A stretch of 64,000 bases of DNA. It comes from Antilocapra americana (lineage: Eukaryota; Chordata; Mammalia; Artiodactyla; Antilocapridae). Positions 1 to 10,955 of the stretch are shown one piece after another; position 1 is the stretch's first letter, and the number at the start of each line of letters is the position of its first letter. The stretch is taken from NCBI GenBank assembly GCA_007570785.1, contig ML660203.1:8242638-8306637 (forward strand), written 5' to 3'. The notes under the pieces are model-generated. The model worked only from the letters and a program-made list of their open reading frames with translations, was not told the DNA's origin and did no database searches. A program made the translations under genes and the position numbers.

Positions 1-148
1 CCCCCTATCTCATTTCAGCCTTACCTCCTCTTGCTTCTACTTTCCCTCTTTCATCATCCCCCACCTTCCCTTTTCCTTCCTCTTTTCTCTCCCTGAGCTC
101 TCTTTCATCAATTCTATCCCACCCTTACCTCTTTCTCTTTCTCTCTCT
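1..148. repeat. Pyrimidine-rich low-complexity tract
   Basis: Almost entirely C and T on the + strand (ccttcc, ttcctc, ctctctct runs). It ends in the T-run that is the poly-A tail of the antisense SINE following it. No coding or regulatory signal seen. Confidence 0.7.
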
Positions 149-342
149 CTTTTTTAAGTTTAATTTGTATTTGTTTATTTGGCTGTGTCAAGTCTTAGTT
201 GCGGCACTCGGGACCTTCGATCTTTGTAGTGGCATGCGAACTCTTAGTTGCAGCATATGGGATCTAGTTCTCTGACAAGGGATCAAATGGAGACCTGTAC
301 TGGGAGTGTGGAGTGTTAACCACTGGACCACCAAGGAAGTCC
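149..342 (-). repeat. CHR-type tRNA-Glu SINE
   Basis: Read on the - strand it starts ggacttccttggtggtccag, the tRNA-derived head of CHR SINEs (cetacean-hippo-ruminant group), and runs to an A-rich tail, seen here as the T-run at 149-154. It is diverged but near full length. Confidence 0.85.
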
Positions 343-455
343 ATCCTCTCTCTCTGATTTTCTGCACCCCTTCCTGTCCCTCTGGGGGCAAAACATGGAA
401 CAGAACAAATGCATACCAATCAGCTTCTAGATCTCATCACAAGAGGTCATCGAGA

Positions 456-612
456 GGACTTCCCCCGCAGTCTAATGCAGGGGGTGTGGGTTCAGTCCCT
501 GGTTGGGGAGCTAAGATCTCACATGCCTCTCAGCCAAAAAAAAAATACTCCAAAACAAAACAGAAGCAATATTATAACAAATTCAATAAAGTCTTTAAAA
601 ATGGTCCACATG
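456..612 (+). repeat. CHR-1-like SINE with 'tttaaaaatggtccacat' tail
   Basis: A tRNA-Glu-derived head (ggacttcccccgcagtc) carries a B-box-like gggttcagtccctgg. The body ends in the caataaagtctttaaaaatggtcc-type tail of the short CHR subgroup, followed by an AG-rich run. A second copy of this subtype lies at 48358-48482. Confidence 0.85.
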
Positions 613-1175
613 GGGGAAAAAAGAAAAAGAAGAAGAAGCCCTCAAAGTGAGGTGGAAACAAGGAGGGGAAGGGATCATGGAAGCAGAGAAGATGCTGCTT
701 AGTGACTACTGGTAAGCCAGAGAGCACTGTGTCAGCTACCTACGTCTAATCCACCCCCAGCTCTTCCTTTTGCTCCCTGTGATCACAGAATTTTGAAAAA
801 TCAGAACTGCAAAAAATTCATCAACTCTGCCTCCGTAAGTTTGCAGCTGGGAAATTGAGGCCAGCTAGAGAAACAGGGGCACTCAGCAGGAACTGGAGTC
901 CTGAGCCTTCTGACCCCAGGTCAGTGAAATGCCCTTTGTTTTCACCTATGCTACACGATCTTCCTTCCTGTAGTCAGTAGTCCCTCCCTTTGATTTCCAC
1001 CCACCAGGTCTGGGATGACCTCTAAGGAGTCCCGATCTGCCCTCCCATCCCCCATCCCCCAAACCCCACCTCTGAGTGAATGTAGGGTCTAGTGAAAGAG
1101 AGGCAGAAGGGAGAACTGACATTAGAAGGGCTTGCCGTAAATCCTAGGGCATATATGGCAGTGGTGGGATGAGAA
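613..1175. other. Unassigned single-copy-like stretch
   Basis: An A/G-rich start (aagaaaaagaagaag) follows the SINE tail, then ordinary mixed sequence. No splice-flanked open frame and no recognised repeat. Confidence 0.4.
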
Positions 1176-1401
1176 GGGGCTTCCTCGATGGCTCAGCAGT
1201 AAAGAATCCGCCTGCCAATGCAGGAAACTCAGGTTCAATCCCTGGGTTGGGAAGATCCTCTGGAAGAGGAAATGGCAATCCATTCCAGTATTCTTGCCTG
1301 AAAAATCCCATGGACAGAGGAGCCTGGTGGGCTACAGTCCATGGGGTCGCAGAGAGTCAGGGCACAACTGAACGACTGAGCACAGACACAGACGCAGACA
1401 G
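1176..1401 (+). repeat. Bov-tA SINE
   Basis: It has the tRNA-like head (ggcttcctcgatggctcag) followed by the BovB-derived body (ccattccagtattcttgcc, catggacagaggagcctgg) and ends in a cacagacacag tail. Full length and typical of ruminants. Confidence 0.93.
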
Positions 1402-2030
1402 GATGGTGAAAAGTGTCACTCTGGCCTGTAGGGGGACCAGTCTCCAGTAGAAGCAGCAGCCTCTGTGCAGTTAAGGGGCCAGACGCTCAGTTTCAGTAGG
1501 CCCTTCTGACAGGATCCTTCCTTACTCCTCCAATCTAGCTGGTTGCCTGGATGACCCACTTCACTCACTTTGCCAGCCACGGATTTGCACAGAGGCCACC
1601 CAGGCGCAGGATGGTCCGTGCCTGCCGGGGATGGGGGTGGGGGTGCCGGGACCTGAGGCAGCTCCACTTTCAGTCCTGCTTCTCTGCTCCACAAAGGGCC
1701 ACTGTCTGAGCACAGAGGGACCCCGGAGGGAGGCCTCCCAAGGTGCTCAGCAACAGGGCCAGGTTTCATCACGCCGGGCCTCCCGGCCAAGTAAACATCA
1801 GGGGGAGGAACAGGCCCAGCAGTTTCTGCAGACGGGCTCCTGGCTCCAGGCTGGCTCAGGGGCGTCTTCCCCCAGGGCTTCCCAGAGACAGGAAGAAGGG
1901 CCAAGTTCATGTGCCCTCTTTTCTCCAGAAACAGACCGTCGGGAAGAGGAACCCCCTCTTTCTTAGATCAGTTCCACTGTTTAAGACACAGAGAAGCATC
2001 CTATTCCCCACTTCAGAAGTAGACACTTAA
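1402..2030. other. GC-rich unassigned stretch
   Basis: Frames up to 164 codons are open here on both strands, but they are low-complexity Pro/Gly/Ser-rich translations that mirror base composition. No splice junction, Kozak start with homology or recognisable domain supports a gene. Confidence 0.35.
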
Positions 2031-2955
2031 CAAGAAATGTTTAACTTAGTTCAGAGAGATCCGTGAGCCTGAGTAATCAGGGAAGACTTCCTAGGGAAAG
2101 TGTGATTCAGATGTGATTCTGCCTCGGTGTGTAAATAGAATCTCTACAAATAGGGAGAGATGCATTTCAGACAGAGAGCATGGGCTGTGGTATCTGAAAA
2201 GCAGGAGCATCTGGGGTCAGTGAAGAGACTTATTCGGCCAGGGTAGAGAATTCACATAGGAGAAAGTGGAAAATTGGTTGGAACGTTTGGTTAGGAACTT
2301 AACCACAGCTAGTCTTAACAGCCATGTGGAGGAGTCCTTCCAGTTTCCAAGCAGACTGGTGATGGGGCTCTAAAAGCAGAATTATTGAAAGCTTAGTCTT
2401 AAGATGTTGTGAAAGAGGCCCCAGGGTGAGCCTTCGTTCTCTGGGAAAGCTTGGGCTGGTTAAGGCCTCTCTCTGGGGCTTTGTTTCTTCATCTTTAAAA
2501 TGAAAGTGTTCTGCAAGAGAATCTTAAAGCCCTCTCCATCTCTAAAATGCAAGGATTCTCTAATGGGGCAACACAGACTACAGGAAATGAAAGGAACAGA
2601 GGTTGTGGCCACACCCTGGCCACCCCTGGGCTGCATTTCGCCACTGATTCATCTGCTTAGAGCTGTGGAATGGCTGTCACCACCACCGCTGCCAGGCACT
2701 ATGCCAACTAGTGTCTTTTTTTTTAAACTTCATTTCTGTGAACAGAAAATGCACGTACATACTGCAAATTTTAAGTCATAAAAAAAAATATGTAGGTAAA
2801 AATAAATTTCTCTCCTTTCCCTCTTTCCCTTTTCATTTCTTCTCGCACTGTATCCTGAGTATGCTTTCAAAGATAACCTATGCATTTTTACAGATTGTAT
2901 AGTCTTTTTCTTTACACAAAGGGGAGCATACTAGACACACCATTCCATACTTTGC
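2031..2955. other. Unassigned stretch, possibly remnants of an old repeat
   Basis: The part around 2040-2400 (gggaagacttcctagg, gcaggagcatctggggtcag) reads like a heavily decayed mammalian repeat resembling 11890-12360 and 48570-48900, but the match is weak. The AT-rich end (2700-2955) shows nothing I recognise. Confidence 0.3.
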
Positions 2956-3159
2956 TTTTTATTTATTATTTTTAATTGGAGGATAATTGCTTTACAGTGT
3001 TGCGTTGGTTCCTGCCATACATCAACATGAATCAGCCACAAGTATACATATGGCTCCTCCCTCTTGAATTTCCCTCTCATCCCCTCACCCTATCCCACCC
3101 CTCTAGGTTGTCACAGAGCACCAGGTTGAACTCCCTGTGCTATACAGCAACTTCCCACT
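2956..3159 (-). repeat. L1 3' UTR end, left part
   Basis: The + strand reads tttttaattggaggataatt..., the reverse complement of the ruminant L1 3' end that finishes ccaattaaaaataaata. The element continues at 3426-3585 after an inserted SINE; cagcaacttcccact is repeated on both sides. Confidence 0.85.
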
Positions 3160-3425
3160 GCTGCTGCTGCTGCTAAGTCACTTCAGTCGTGTCCAACTTT
3201 GTGTGACTCCATAGACCAGCAGCCCACCAGGCTCCCTGTCCCTGGGATTCTCCAGGCAAGAACACTGGAGTGGGTTGCCATTTCCTTCTCCAATGCTTGC
3301 ATGCATGCTAAGTCACTTCAGTCGTGTCTGACTCTGTGCAACCCAATGGACAGCAGCCCACCAGGCTCCGCTGTCCACGGGATTCTCTAGGCAAGAACAC
3401 TGGAGTGGGTTGCCATTTCCTTTGC
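3160..3425 (-). repeat. BOV-A2 dimeric SINE inserted in L1
   Basis: Two head-to-tail copies of the Bov-A unit (each with aagtcacttcagtcgtgt and aagaacactggagtgggttg) are joined by an (atgc) linker, the BOV-A2 dimer structure. The (gct)n at 3158-3173 is its 3' tail in antisense. A 12-bp target duplication, caacttcccact, lies at 3148-3159 and 3426-3437. Confidence 0.92.
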
Positions 3426-3585
3426 CAACTTCCCACTAGCTATCTATTTTACATATGGTAATATACATGTATCAGTGCTGCTCTCTCAATTCTTCCCACC
3501 CTCTCCTTCCCCAACTGTGTCCACAGGTCTGTTCTCTATATCTGCACCTCTATTCCTGCCCTGCAAATAGGTTCATCATGTACTT
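3426..3585 (-). repeat. L1 3' UTR, right part
   Basis: Continuation of the L1 at 2956-3159: agctatctattttacatatgg and ttcctgccctgcaaataggt are typical of the same 3' UTR in antisense. Confidence 0.85.
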
Positions 3586-3980
3586 TGCCTTTTCAACTTG
3601 AAATTCTGGTGATCTTTTCATAGGAGTCTACAAAGAGCTGCCTCATTCTTTGTATGTCAGGACCATGATTTATTAAAACAGTCCCCTATGAATTGATATT
3701 TAGGGTGTTTCTTTTCTATTACAAACAACAAATCAGTGAATATCCTGAACATACATCATCCAGCATATGCTGGACTAGATTTACAGGACATTCCTAGAAC
3801 TGAAATTATGTGCTTCATATGACCTAATAGTCTCAATAAGAGTTTAAAGTGATCGTGATTATACTGACTACGCAAATAAGAAAATTGAGGCTCATAAATT
3901 CATTAACTTGCACAAAATCAGTAGAGTTGAAATTCTAATGCAGACAGTCTGACACCAGAGCTACCACAATCATTCCCTTA

Positions 3981-4034
3981 GTGTTTCTAAAACTTTAGTA
4001 TGCACTGGGAGGGCTTGTTAAAACATAGACTACT
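3981..4034 (+). repeat. MER5A (hAT) DNA transposon fragment
   Basis: The string ctaaaactttagtatgcac...gagggcttgttaaaaca matches the left half of MER5A as I remember it. It stops where the CHR SINE at 4035 begins, so the SINE landed in it. Confidence 0.6.
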
Positions 4035-4301
4035 GGGCTTCACTGGTGGTCCAGTGGTTAACAATCTACCTTGCAATGCAAGGGACGTAGGTTCGATCCT
4101 GGTCAGGAAAGATCCCACATGACTCGAGGAAATTAAGCCCATGTGCCACAACTACTGAGCCCATGGGCCCTAGAGTCTGTGGCCTAGAGCTTCTGGTTGC
4201 AATTTGAGAAGCCCAAGCACTGCAACTAAAGAGTAGTCACCGCTTACCACAACTAATGATGATCCAGCATAGCCAAAATTTTTTTTTTTTTTAAAAAAAA
4301 G
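4035..4301 (+). repeat. CHR-2-like SINE, long form
   Basis: Full tRNA-Glu head (gggcttcactggtggtccag), then the repeating 'agcccatgtgccacaactactgagccc' style body of the long CHR form, ending in a mixed T/A tail at 4279-4301. Confidence 0.9.
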
Positions 4302-4335
4302 CATAGATTACTACACCCTACCATAAAAATTTCTT

Positions 4336-4465
4336 GGATTTCCCTGGTGGTCCAGTGGTTAAGGCTCTGTACTTCCACTGCAGGGGTCATGGGTTTGATC
4401 CCTGGTTGGGGAACTAAGATCCTGCATGTCATGTGGCATGGACAAACAATAGAATAAAAAAAAAG
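4336..4465 (+). repeat. CHR SINE, short form
   Basis: ggatttccctggtggtccag head, gggtttgatccctggttggg box-B region and an (A)n tail. It lies 35 bp after another CHR copy in the same orientation. Confidence 0.9.
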
Positions 4466-4882
4466 AGGAAAACCGCAGAGCTCTCTCTCATCTCTATGTG
4501 AGGACACGATGAGAAAGCAGCTGTCTGCAGGCCAGAAAAAGGGCCTCATCAGGAACCGAATCTACCTGCACCTTAATCACAAACTTTCCAACTTCCAGAA
4601 TTTGAACAACAAATATGTACTGTTTGAGACTTCAGTCTATGGTATTTTGTTATGGCAGCCTAAGCTGACTAAGACAGAGCCCTTGGGAGCAGAGCTGCTT
4701 ATTTCCTCCCATTCCTTCCTTGCCTTATAATGAAATCAGTGAGGCAGCTAGGCCTCTGTTGTTAATGGAAAGGCAGCATCTCAGAATGCTGGAGCTTGAT
4801 CTAGATAAGCTAGTCTGGTGCTCTCATTTATTATTATTAATAGCTATAATTCATAGCACACCCAGGCACTTGACATGCTTAC
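4466..4882. other. Unassigned stretch
   Basis: The portion 4500-4680 (gcctaagctgactaagacag) looks like the 3' end of an old L1M or LTR-type mammalian repeat but is too decayed to name. No coding evidence. Confidence 0.3.
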
Positions 4883-5015
4883 TTTTTTTTTTTTTAATTC
4901 CCCCTAATCTAATTCTCTGGCATGTGGGATCTTAGTTCCCTGACCAGGGATCAAACCCATGTCCCGTGCAGTGGAAGCATGGAGTCTTAACCACCAGGCC
5001 ATCAGGGAATTCCCT
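4883..5015 (-). repeat. CHR SINE, short form
   Basis: Antisense order: a T-run (A-tail), catgtgggatcttagttccc, then caccaggccatcagggaatt (reverse of the head). Confidence 0.9.
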
Positions 5016-5085
5016 CCCTGTATTTGCTTTCTCCTTATTCTGGTACACAGCCTCTCTCTCCATTCCATGCAGTTGATGTGGCCAG

Positions 5086-5088
<3 letters not shown>

Positions 5089-5122
<34 letters not shown>
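5089..5122. repeat. (AC)17 dinucleotide microsatellite
   Basis: A perfect 34-bp run of AC, long enough that length variation between individuals is likely. Confidence 0.98.
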
Positions 5123-5124
<2 letters not shown>

Positions 5125-5539
5125 TGAGAAAGATGTAAATTCAGGAATTTGGAAGGAGACCTGAGATCTGTGGGACAGAGCAGCAAGGCACTAACAGACA
5201 TCCCACAAACGTGAAGAAACAAAGAGTTATGCTGCGCTGTGGCTCCTACACACCAGCCTGTTTCCTCAAGGTGCTGACTCTGTTACATCACTAGATCCTG
5301 AGCCTGGGACTGTGAGGACCCCTGCGATTTCTTCCAGATGCTCCCTGTGTGGCCTCCAGTCCTTCTCTCTCCGTCCCTCGAAGGCTCCATCTTAGGTTCT
5401 CTTCCCTTTCTATGCCCTTGCTATGAACCCCCAAGGCCAGACTTACAGCTGAAAACGTTTAGGCCCCAGCTCCCTGGACAAGGAACAACTCAGAAGCCAT
5501 TTGTCAGGCAGCTGGAGTGAAGGAGGTCGTTAGAGAGAG
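5123..5539. other. Unassigned single-copy-like stretch
   Basis: Moderate GC with a 60-codon open frame at 5338-5520 (+) that has no recognisable content. It borders the GTCAG-rich array. Confidence 0.35.
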
Positions 5540-6490
5540 AATTTCAGAGGCTAAGTCAGATGCAGTTGGTCAGCTGCAGTTCAGGCAGCAATCTGATTCA
5601 ACCGATATTACGGAATATGGAAGAGGCAGCCGACAGTCTGGTATAGCTAGAGACAGACGCCGTCCATAAAGCTGAGTCAGGCAGAGGTGATGGGGGGGGA
5701 CAGTCAGGCAGACTCAGTCATTCAGAAACCAGGTTCCTGGGATTTCTCTGGTGGTTCAGTGACTCCGTGCTCCCACTACAGGGTCCACGGGTTCGATCCC
5801 TAGTAGGGGAACTAAGAACCTGCATGCCGCGCAGCCAAAACAAACCCAACCAAATACAAAAAAACACAGAAACTGGGCGGTACAGTTAGAGTCAGTCAGC
5901 TAGAACCAGCCAGCCGCCAACTCAGCCCCGCAGTCTGGCAGATGCGGTCAGTCCACCCTTCGGGAGGGCTGATCCCACCTGTCAGATGGCCAGTCAGGCA
6001 GACTCCACCGGGCACAAAGGCTGTAGTGAGGCCAATGCAGTCAGGGTAACCAGCCAGCTTGTCAGCCAGCCAGCCAGGCAGAGGCGCAGAGGCCTCGGGC
6101 AGATGCGCAGGCCTGGGTGCATTTAGAATCAGCTGAGCTGAGCTGGGGTCAAAACGCCGGCACAGAGGAATCAGTGAACCGGTCAGTCAGTCACACAGGG
6201 CCTCGGTCACTCAGACACAGCTTGTCGAGCACAGAGGGAATCTGGTCAGTCAGAAACAGCAAGATCGACTCAGTCAGACATGCGCCGTCGGTCCCAGCTG
6301 CCATTAGCCAGGTAGGGCAGTCAGTCAGCCGACTGTGGTCAGGCAGACAGATCACGCGGTCTTGGTCCATCAGGCATTCACGAAATCTGTGTTCATTAGA
6401 CACAGCCAGACGGACGACAGTGATGGCGTCTGCGGTCAATCAGACACAGTCGGCCAGTCAGAGGCACTTCTGTCAGGCACTGGTGCAATC
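5540..6490. repeat. Degenerate GTCAG-rich tandem array
   Basis: The motif CAGTCAG and its variants (tcaggcagac, gtcactcagacacag, gtcaatcagacacag) recur about every 20-45 bp across roughly 950 bp, for example near 5692, 5893, 5991, 6039, 6182, 6244, 6269, 6319, 6433 and 6452. A CHR SINE interrupts it at 5739-5870. There is no fixed unit length, so it looks like an old, diverged minisatellite running directly into the CpG island at 6480. Confidence 0.7.
5739..5870 (+). repeat. CHR SINE, short form, inside the GTCAG array
   Basis: gggatttctctggtggttca head, cgggttcgatccctagtagg box-B region, then aaccaaatacaaaaaaacac tail. Confidence 0.88.
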
Positions 6491-6800
6491 AGAGAGCCGG
6501 GGCAAAGTTGCCGCGGCATCCCGGAACTGAGGCCCCAGGCCTCCTTTCAGGGCGGAACCCTGTTGGGGCGGGGCTTCGTCCTGGGCGGGGCCTGGTCCTC
6601 TCCTCCCGGCAGCCTCCGGGCGTTGCCATGGCAGCGCTGGACCCGGCCGGAGTCGCCGGTTTCCTCCCCCAGCCCCCCTCCACCAACACCGTGCCTGCGG
6701 AGTGGAGGTCCCGGCCGCGTAGTGGCGGGGCGGCGGGATTGGGCAGGCTGCCCTGCGCAGAGCGGCAGAGTCTGCGGCTCGCGCTTTTGTCTTCCGCTTG
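6480..6800. promoter_or_regulatory. CpG island with GC boxes; orphan promoter candidate
   Basis: Dense CpG, with two consensus GC boxes (GGGGCGGGGC at 6565-6574, GGGCGGGGCC at 6583-6592) about 50 bp upstream of an ATG in near-ideal Kozak context (6628). The surrounding 10 kb has few CpGs, so this island stands out. No established gene could be matched to it. By synteny it lies between NORAD and the expected position of EPB41L1, so it may drive a lncRNA, an alternative EPB41L1 first exon (which would be on the - strand) or an unrecognised gene. Confidence 0.65.
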
Positions 6801-6990
6801 TACAGAGGGGGATGATTGGGAGCCTGGGAATACACACGTCAAGCTACACAGAGACAGAGACCCAGAACTTACACCTCTCCAGAACCCTGCTTTGACCCTC
6901 AGGAGGAATCAGATTTCCCCAGGCAGAGGGCGCGTATGGAAACAGGAGCACAGCTCTTGGAAAGAGGTGTTTAGGGTTCTCTGGGCTTAA
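6628..6990 (+). CDS. Open reading frame of unknown function downstream of the CpG island (doubtful gene)
   Basis: The frame starts at the Kozak-context ATG (gttgccATGg, starting MAALDPAGVAGFLPQP) and runs 120 codons to a stop. The first 35 residues fall in the CpG island, where a real first exon would be expected. The rest is Arg/Pro-rich and continues into ordinary sequence without a recognisable domain. A true gene would probably splice out before the frame ends, and I could not pick a convincing donor. No homology is recognised; the start context and island are the only support. It could equally be chance in GC-rich DNA. Confidence 0.25.
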   Translation: MAALDPAGVAGFLPQPPSTNTVPAEWRSRPRSGGAAGLGRLPCAERQSLRLALLSSACTEGDDWEPGNTHVKLHRDRDPELTPLQNPALTLRRNQISPGRGRVWKQEHSSWKEVFRVLWA

Positions 6991-7009
6991 TAATGAATAG
7001 GGCGAACAC

Positions 7010-7200
7010 TCACCTGGTACCAAGCGCTGTAATAACAGCTTCGTGTACAATAATTCCCTCGAGCCTCACAATTTTCTTTTGAGGGAAATAATGGTTTCCT
7101 TATTACAAACAGGGAAACAAGTACAGAAGGGCTGGTGACTTGACCAAAGTCAAGGGGCTGTGAGGGGAGCCAGGATTAGAACCTGAGCAGTCTAACTCCT
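7010..7200 (+). repeat. MIR SINE
   Basis: Core features of MIR are visible: cctcacaattttc, aaacagggaaacaagtacag, gggctggtgacttgaccaaa and ccaggattagaacctgagca. Confidence 0.8.
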
Positions 7201-8129
7201 GACATGGGCTCCTTGGGCTCCTGGGCTCCGCACACCTTCCGGTCCCTTCCTCTGACCTCGGAGAGCAGAGATGAGTCACCTTCACCAGGCCTCCGTGGTC
7301 TCCTTAAGAATACCCAACCCTGTGCATGAGGCTCTTGTTTTCATCTCTGTTTCAAGGATTCAGAATAAGGAGCTATCGAAACCAGGATCCTGGTCAAACC
7401 AGGGGACAAACTGTGGGTCTGTCTCACAGAGTTCAGAGAAGGGAAAGCCTGTGAGATCAAAGAAGCCAAGGGCCAAGAGGCCACTGGAAGCTGTCGCTGG
7501 AGAACCCTATGGGCATAGCCTCAGGGCTTTGAATTTAAAGATCTTTGAACAAATTCCAGCAATGTGAGCCAGGAGTTAGAATCACATCATGGGTCATAAA
7601 CTCAAATGCCTACAAGGGCCAAAAAGTCATGAAAGTCATAAAAAGAAATCAAGTGACCAGAATGCAAAACTCCCTCCATTTAAAGGGGGCACTGCCTCCT
7701 GACTCCTGCCCATCCTGTTCTCAGACACCTGCTGTCTCTAGCCTTCTAACTGGGTGATGTTGGCTAAGTCAATTAACATTAAGTCTGTTTTTCCATCTGG
7801 CTAATCCGGGAAGGAAAATTTGGCTTTATCTCACCATAAAATGGTGAAATTTTATGGCAATTAAACACATTTTTGTATATCGAAAATATTTTGTGAGCTA
7901 TAACATACTCTAACATACTCTATAAAGTGCATGGGGTATGAAGAAGAGGTTGACTGAATGTCTGCTGTAAATCTGCTACATGGTCTACAGCTTCTGACAG
8001 CATTCCTCTAGGCAAGGCTTAGCATCCCTCTTGTACAGAAGATGAGTATACCCTTCAAAAAATATGCTGACTTGCCCAAGGTCACAAGTTTGTTTGTATG
8101 GAGTCCATTTAGAATTTAATTCTGACTTC
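7201..8129. other. Unassigned stretch
   Basis: Mixed sequence with open frames of 60-98 codons on both strands and no splice or domain support. The part from 8030 (ccaaggtcacaagtt) resembles a MIR remnant. Confidence 0.3.
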
Positions 8130-8342
8130 TTTTTAAAAATTATTTATTTGGATGCATCTGGTCTTAGTTGGAGCACATGGGTTCTTGCTGTTGTGGTGTG
8201 TGGGCTCTGAAGCATGTGCACCCAGGCTTAGTTGCTCTAAGGCATGTGGGCATATGGGATCTTAGTTCCCTGACCAGGGCTCAAACCCACATCCTTTGCA
8301 TTGCAAGGCAGATTCTTAACCTCTAGACTACCAGGGAAGTCA
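8130..8342 (-). repeat. CHR SINE, intermediate length
   Basis: Antisense: tttttaaaaattatttatttgg tail side, catatgggatcttagttccc, ending ctagactaccagggaagtc (reverse of the head). 'tgacttct' flanks both ends and is a plausible target duplication. Confidence 0.88.
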
Positions 8343-8529
8343 CTCTATGACTTCTGAGACTAGACTCTTGTACCAGTTGTTTTGCAAAGTGTTGCTTGGG
8401 TTCCACTAGTTGCACTAAGATGATTTCAAGTGAAACCCAAATGAAGATATTAAAAATAGTTACACAGTTTGTTTTCAATTTTAGAGGAACCTTATTGATA
8501 CTACAGAAGTCCTAAATTTCACACAGCCA

Positions 8530-9010
8530 GGCTGCAGTAGGCTGAATAATGGCCTCCCAACGATGCAGAGACCTAATCCCTGAAGCCTGTAGATACTAAT
8601 TTATCTGGGAAGAGGATTTTTACAGATGTGATTAATTAAATTATGGATGTTGAGTTGAGGAGATCATCCAGGATTATCCAGGTGGGCATGAAATGCCATC
8701 ACAAATATCCTTATAAGAGGAAACCAGAGGGCGGGGGCAGGCAGACACACAGAGAACAGCAGGAGGAAATGAAACCTTGGAGGCAGAGATCAGAGTGATG
8801 CAGCCAGCAAGCCAATGAATGCAGGCAGCCACCGCCTGCGAGACAAGGACAAGTCTGGAGGGAACATGGTCCTCTCAACACCTTGATTTCAGCCCAGTAA
8901 ATCTAATGTTGAGATTCTGTTCTTTAGAACTATGACAGAATACATTTCTGCTGTTTTAAGCTATCAGTTTTGTGGTAATTTGTTACATCAGCCACAGGCG
9001 ACAAATACAC
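8530..9010 (+). repeat. Ancient mammalian interspersed repeat, family not named with certainty
   Basis: The segment opens ggctgaataatggcctccca and closes tttgtggtaatttgttacat, with ccttataagaggaaaccaga between. This layout occurs in many mammals, but I cannot assign it confidently to a named LTR or L1M 3' end. Confidence 0.55.
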
Positions 9011-9039
9011 AGGTCTACCCTCTGCATCTCTTCAAAATT

Positions 9040-9990
9040 CATGTTCCAAACAACTAATGCGTACATAACCCCCCTCACTAAAAACAATATAATTATTCTA
9101 AAATTTTATATTTACAGAAAACAAATGTAAATCTTTTATTTACAGAGTATAGAGATTTCCTATAGCACAGAGAGTTTCCATGTATTCCTCCCCCAGTTTC
9201 CCATATTGCTAACATTTAACTTGACTCTGGTACATTGGTCACAACTAAGAAACCAACCCTGGTATCTTCCTATTAACTGAACTCTACATTTTATTTGGAT
9301 TTCACTAACCTTTCACCCTAATATCCATTTTCTGTTCCAAGGTTCCATCCAAAATACTATATTACATTTAATTTGCATGTCCCCTTAGTCTCTTCCAGCC
9401 TGGGACAATTTCTCAGACTTTCCTTGTTTTTCATGACCTTGACAGTTTTGAGGAGTACTTTAGTGTTTATTATTTTATAGAATGTCCCTCAATTTGGGTT
9501 TCACTAATGCTTTTCTCATGGTTTCAGTGAAATTTAGCATCAAGGTTAAGTGGCCTTTTTCATGGTATCATGTCAGGGGTAGGTGCTATTAATACGACTT
9601 GATCACCTTGAGTACCTGGACAAGGAAAAGTTTAACTAAGCTTCTCTGCTGTGAAGCTACTTGTTTTTCCTTTCATTCTACTCTCTGAAAGCAAGTCACT
9701 AAGGGCAGCCCACTTTCAGGTGGGGGAGCGGGAAGAGAAGATGAAACCCCATATTTTGGAGGGCATAAATTATTTGGGAACCTTCTTTAGGAAGATTTGT
9801 CCCTTCTCCATTTATTTATTTGTTCCATTATTTATTTACATCAGTATGAACTCATGGATATTTATACTCGGGGCTATAATCTGGTACTGTGTTATTTCTT
9901 TTCTTGCTCAAACTGCTCCAGTTTTCACCACTGGGAATTCTTTCAGGATGTCTCTTCTGCCCCTTTGACTCCAACTGTTTTGCATTTTGG
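9040..9990 (-). repeat. L1ME-like 3' region
   Basis: Antisense segment including tttgcatgtccccttagtct, taaattatttgggaaccttc and atgaactcatggatatttat. The same order of blocks is found at 56815-57700, so both derive from one old L1 family. Confidence 0.7.
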
Positions 9991-10955
9991 TTGCACTAAG
10001 ATGATTTCAAGTGAACTCAGCTGATCTTTTTTGAAGAGTTGTATATTTGTACTATTCCATATTTTAGGAAAACATAATGTGTATGTCAAATCGATGAGTT
10101 CACAAACAGCACTGAGGGCAAGGCTAACATAGTGATGATTGTGCTGAGTGAGTCAGTGCACAAGAGAGGTATTAAGTAAAAACTGGTATCGATGGTACAA
10201 AGGTATGGCGGTAGTTGTTAACACTGATTAGGGGATGATTCAAGTTTGAGAAACTCTGTACTAAAACAGAACTGTCTCAGATTCAGGCAATGATGATAAT
10301 GATGAGGATTACGAGCAGCCTCTCTGGGACCCACTCACACACAATCCATTCCCCGGGGCCCTGATGCCAAGCAGACCTGCCTCAGTGCAGATATGAGCTG
10401 ATGTTGATAACGCTGGAACTGCGCATGCCCAGGTCGGGGAGGGATGCATGCGGCAGTGTCTCCCAAATGAGCTGCGTGGGTGGCTTGCTGTTCAGCACCA
10501 TTCCCGCTAATGAGCTTGGAACCGTTGGCCTAACAAACACGCTCCATGTCACAGGCCTGACATGTGATGTTTCCTGAGGAGAAGTGCCAGAAAGGCTCGT
10601 TATTTTTACTTTTTTTCCTTGTTTCACCCTTGATCTGAGACAAGCAAACAGACATGGCCATGGCCGGAGTCAGCAGTCAGACCCCGTGCACCCCGAGTCT
10701 TGTCTGGGGTCTGTAAGCCAGTTCTCCAGCCCCACTGAGGATGCTTACACTGGAGTATTTAGCTTGCCCTACTCTGCACCATTCTGAGTCTGGACCCAGG
10801 CCCTGAATCTACCTCCTGGTTGAGCAGTGATGCCCCCGAATCTCCGATCTGATATGAAATAGAAAGTCCTGCAAGAAATGTCTTTTTTAATTTCCCTGCT
10901 TCTAGTCTGAACTGTGGGTGGCTGCAGGCTGGTGTGTACTCAGGCTTCTAAACCC
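9991..10955. other. Unassigned stretch
   Basis: No recognisable gene. Slightly CpG-bearing sequence at 10300-10700 has short frames only. Confidence 0.3.

Noticed and set aside
1416..1910. 164-codon - frame
   Set aside because: GC-rich chance frame with overlapping open frames on the other strand and no conserved motif.
3158..3173. (gct)n trinucleotide run as a coding repeat
   Set aside because: It is the 3' tail of the antisense BOV-A2 element.
6473..6842. Overlapping - frames across the 6.5-kb CpG island
   Set aside because: Composition-driven open frames in three phases with Pro/Arg-rich translations. Without transcript data only the promoter-like island itself is supported.
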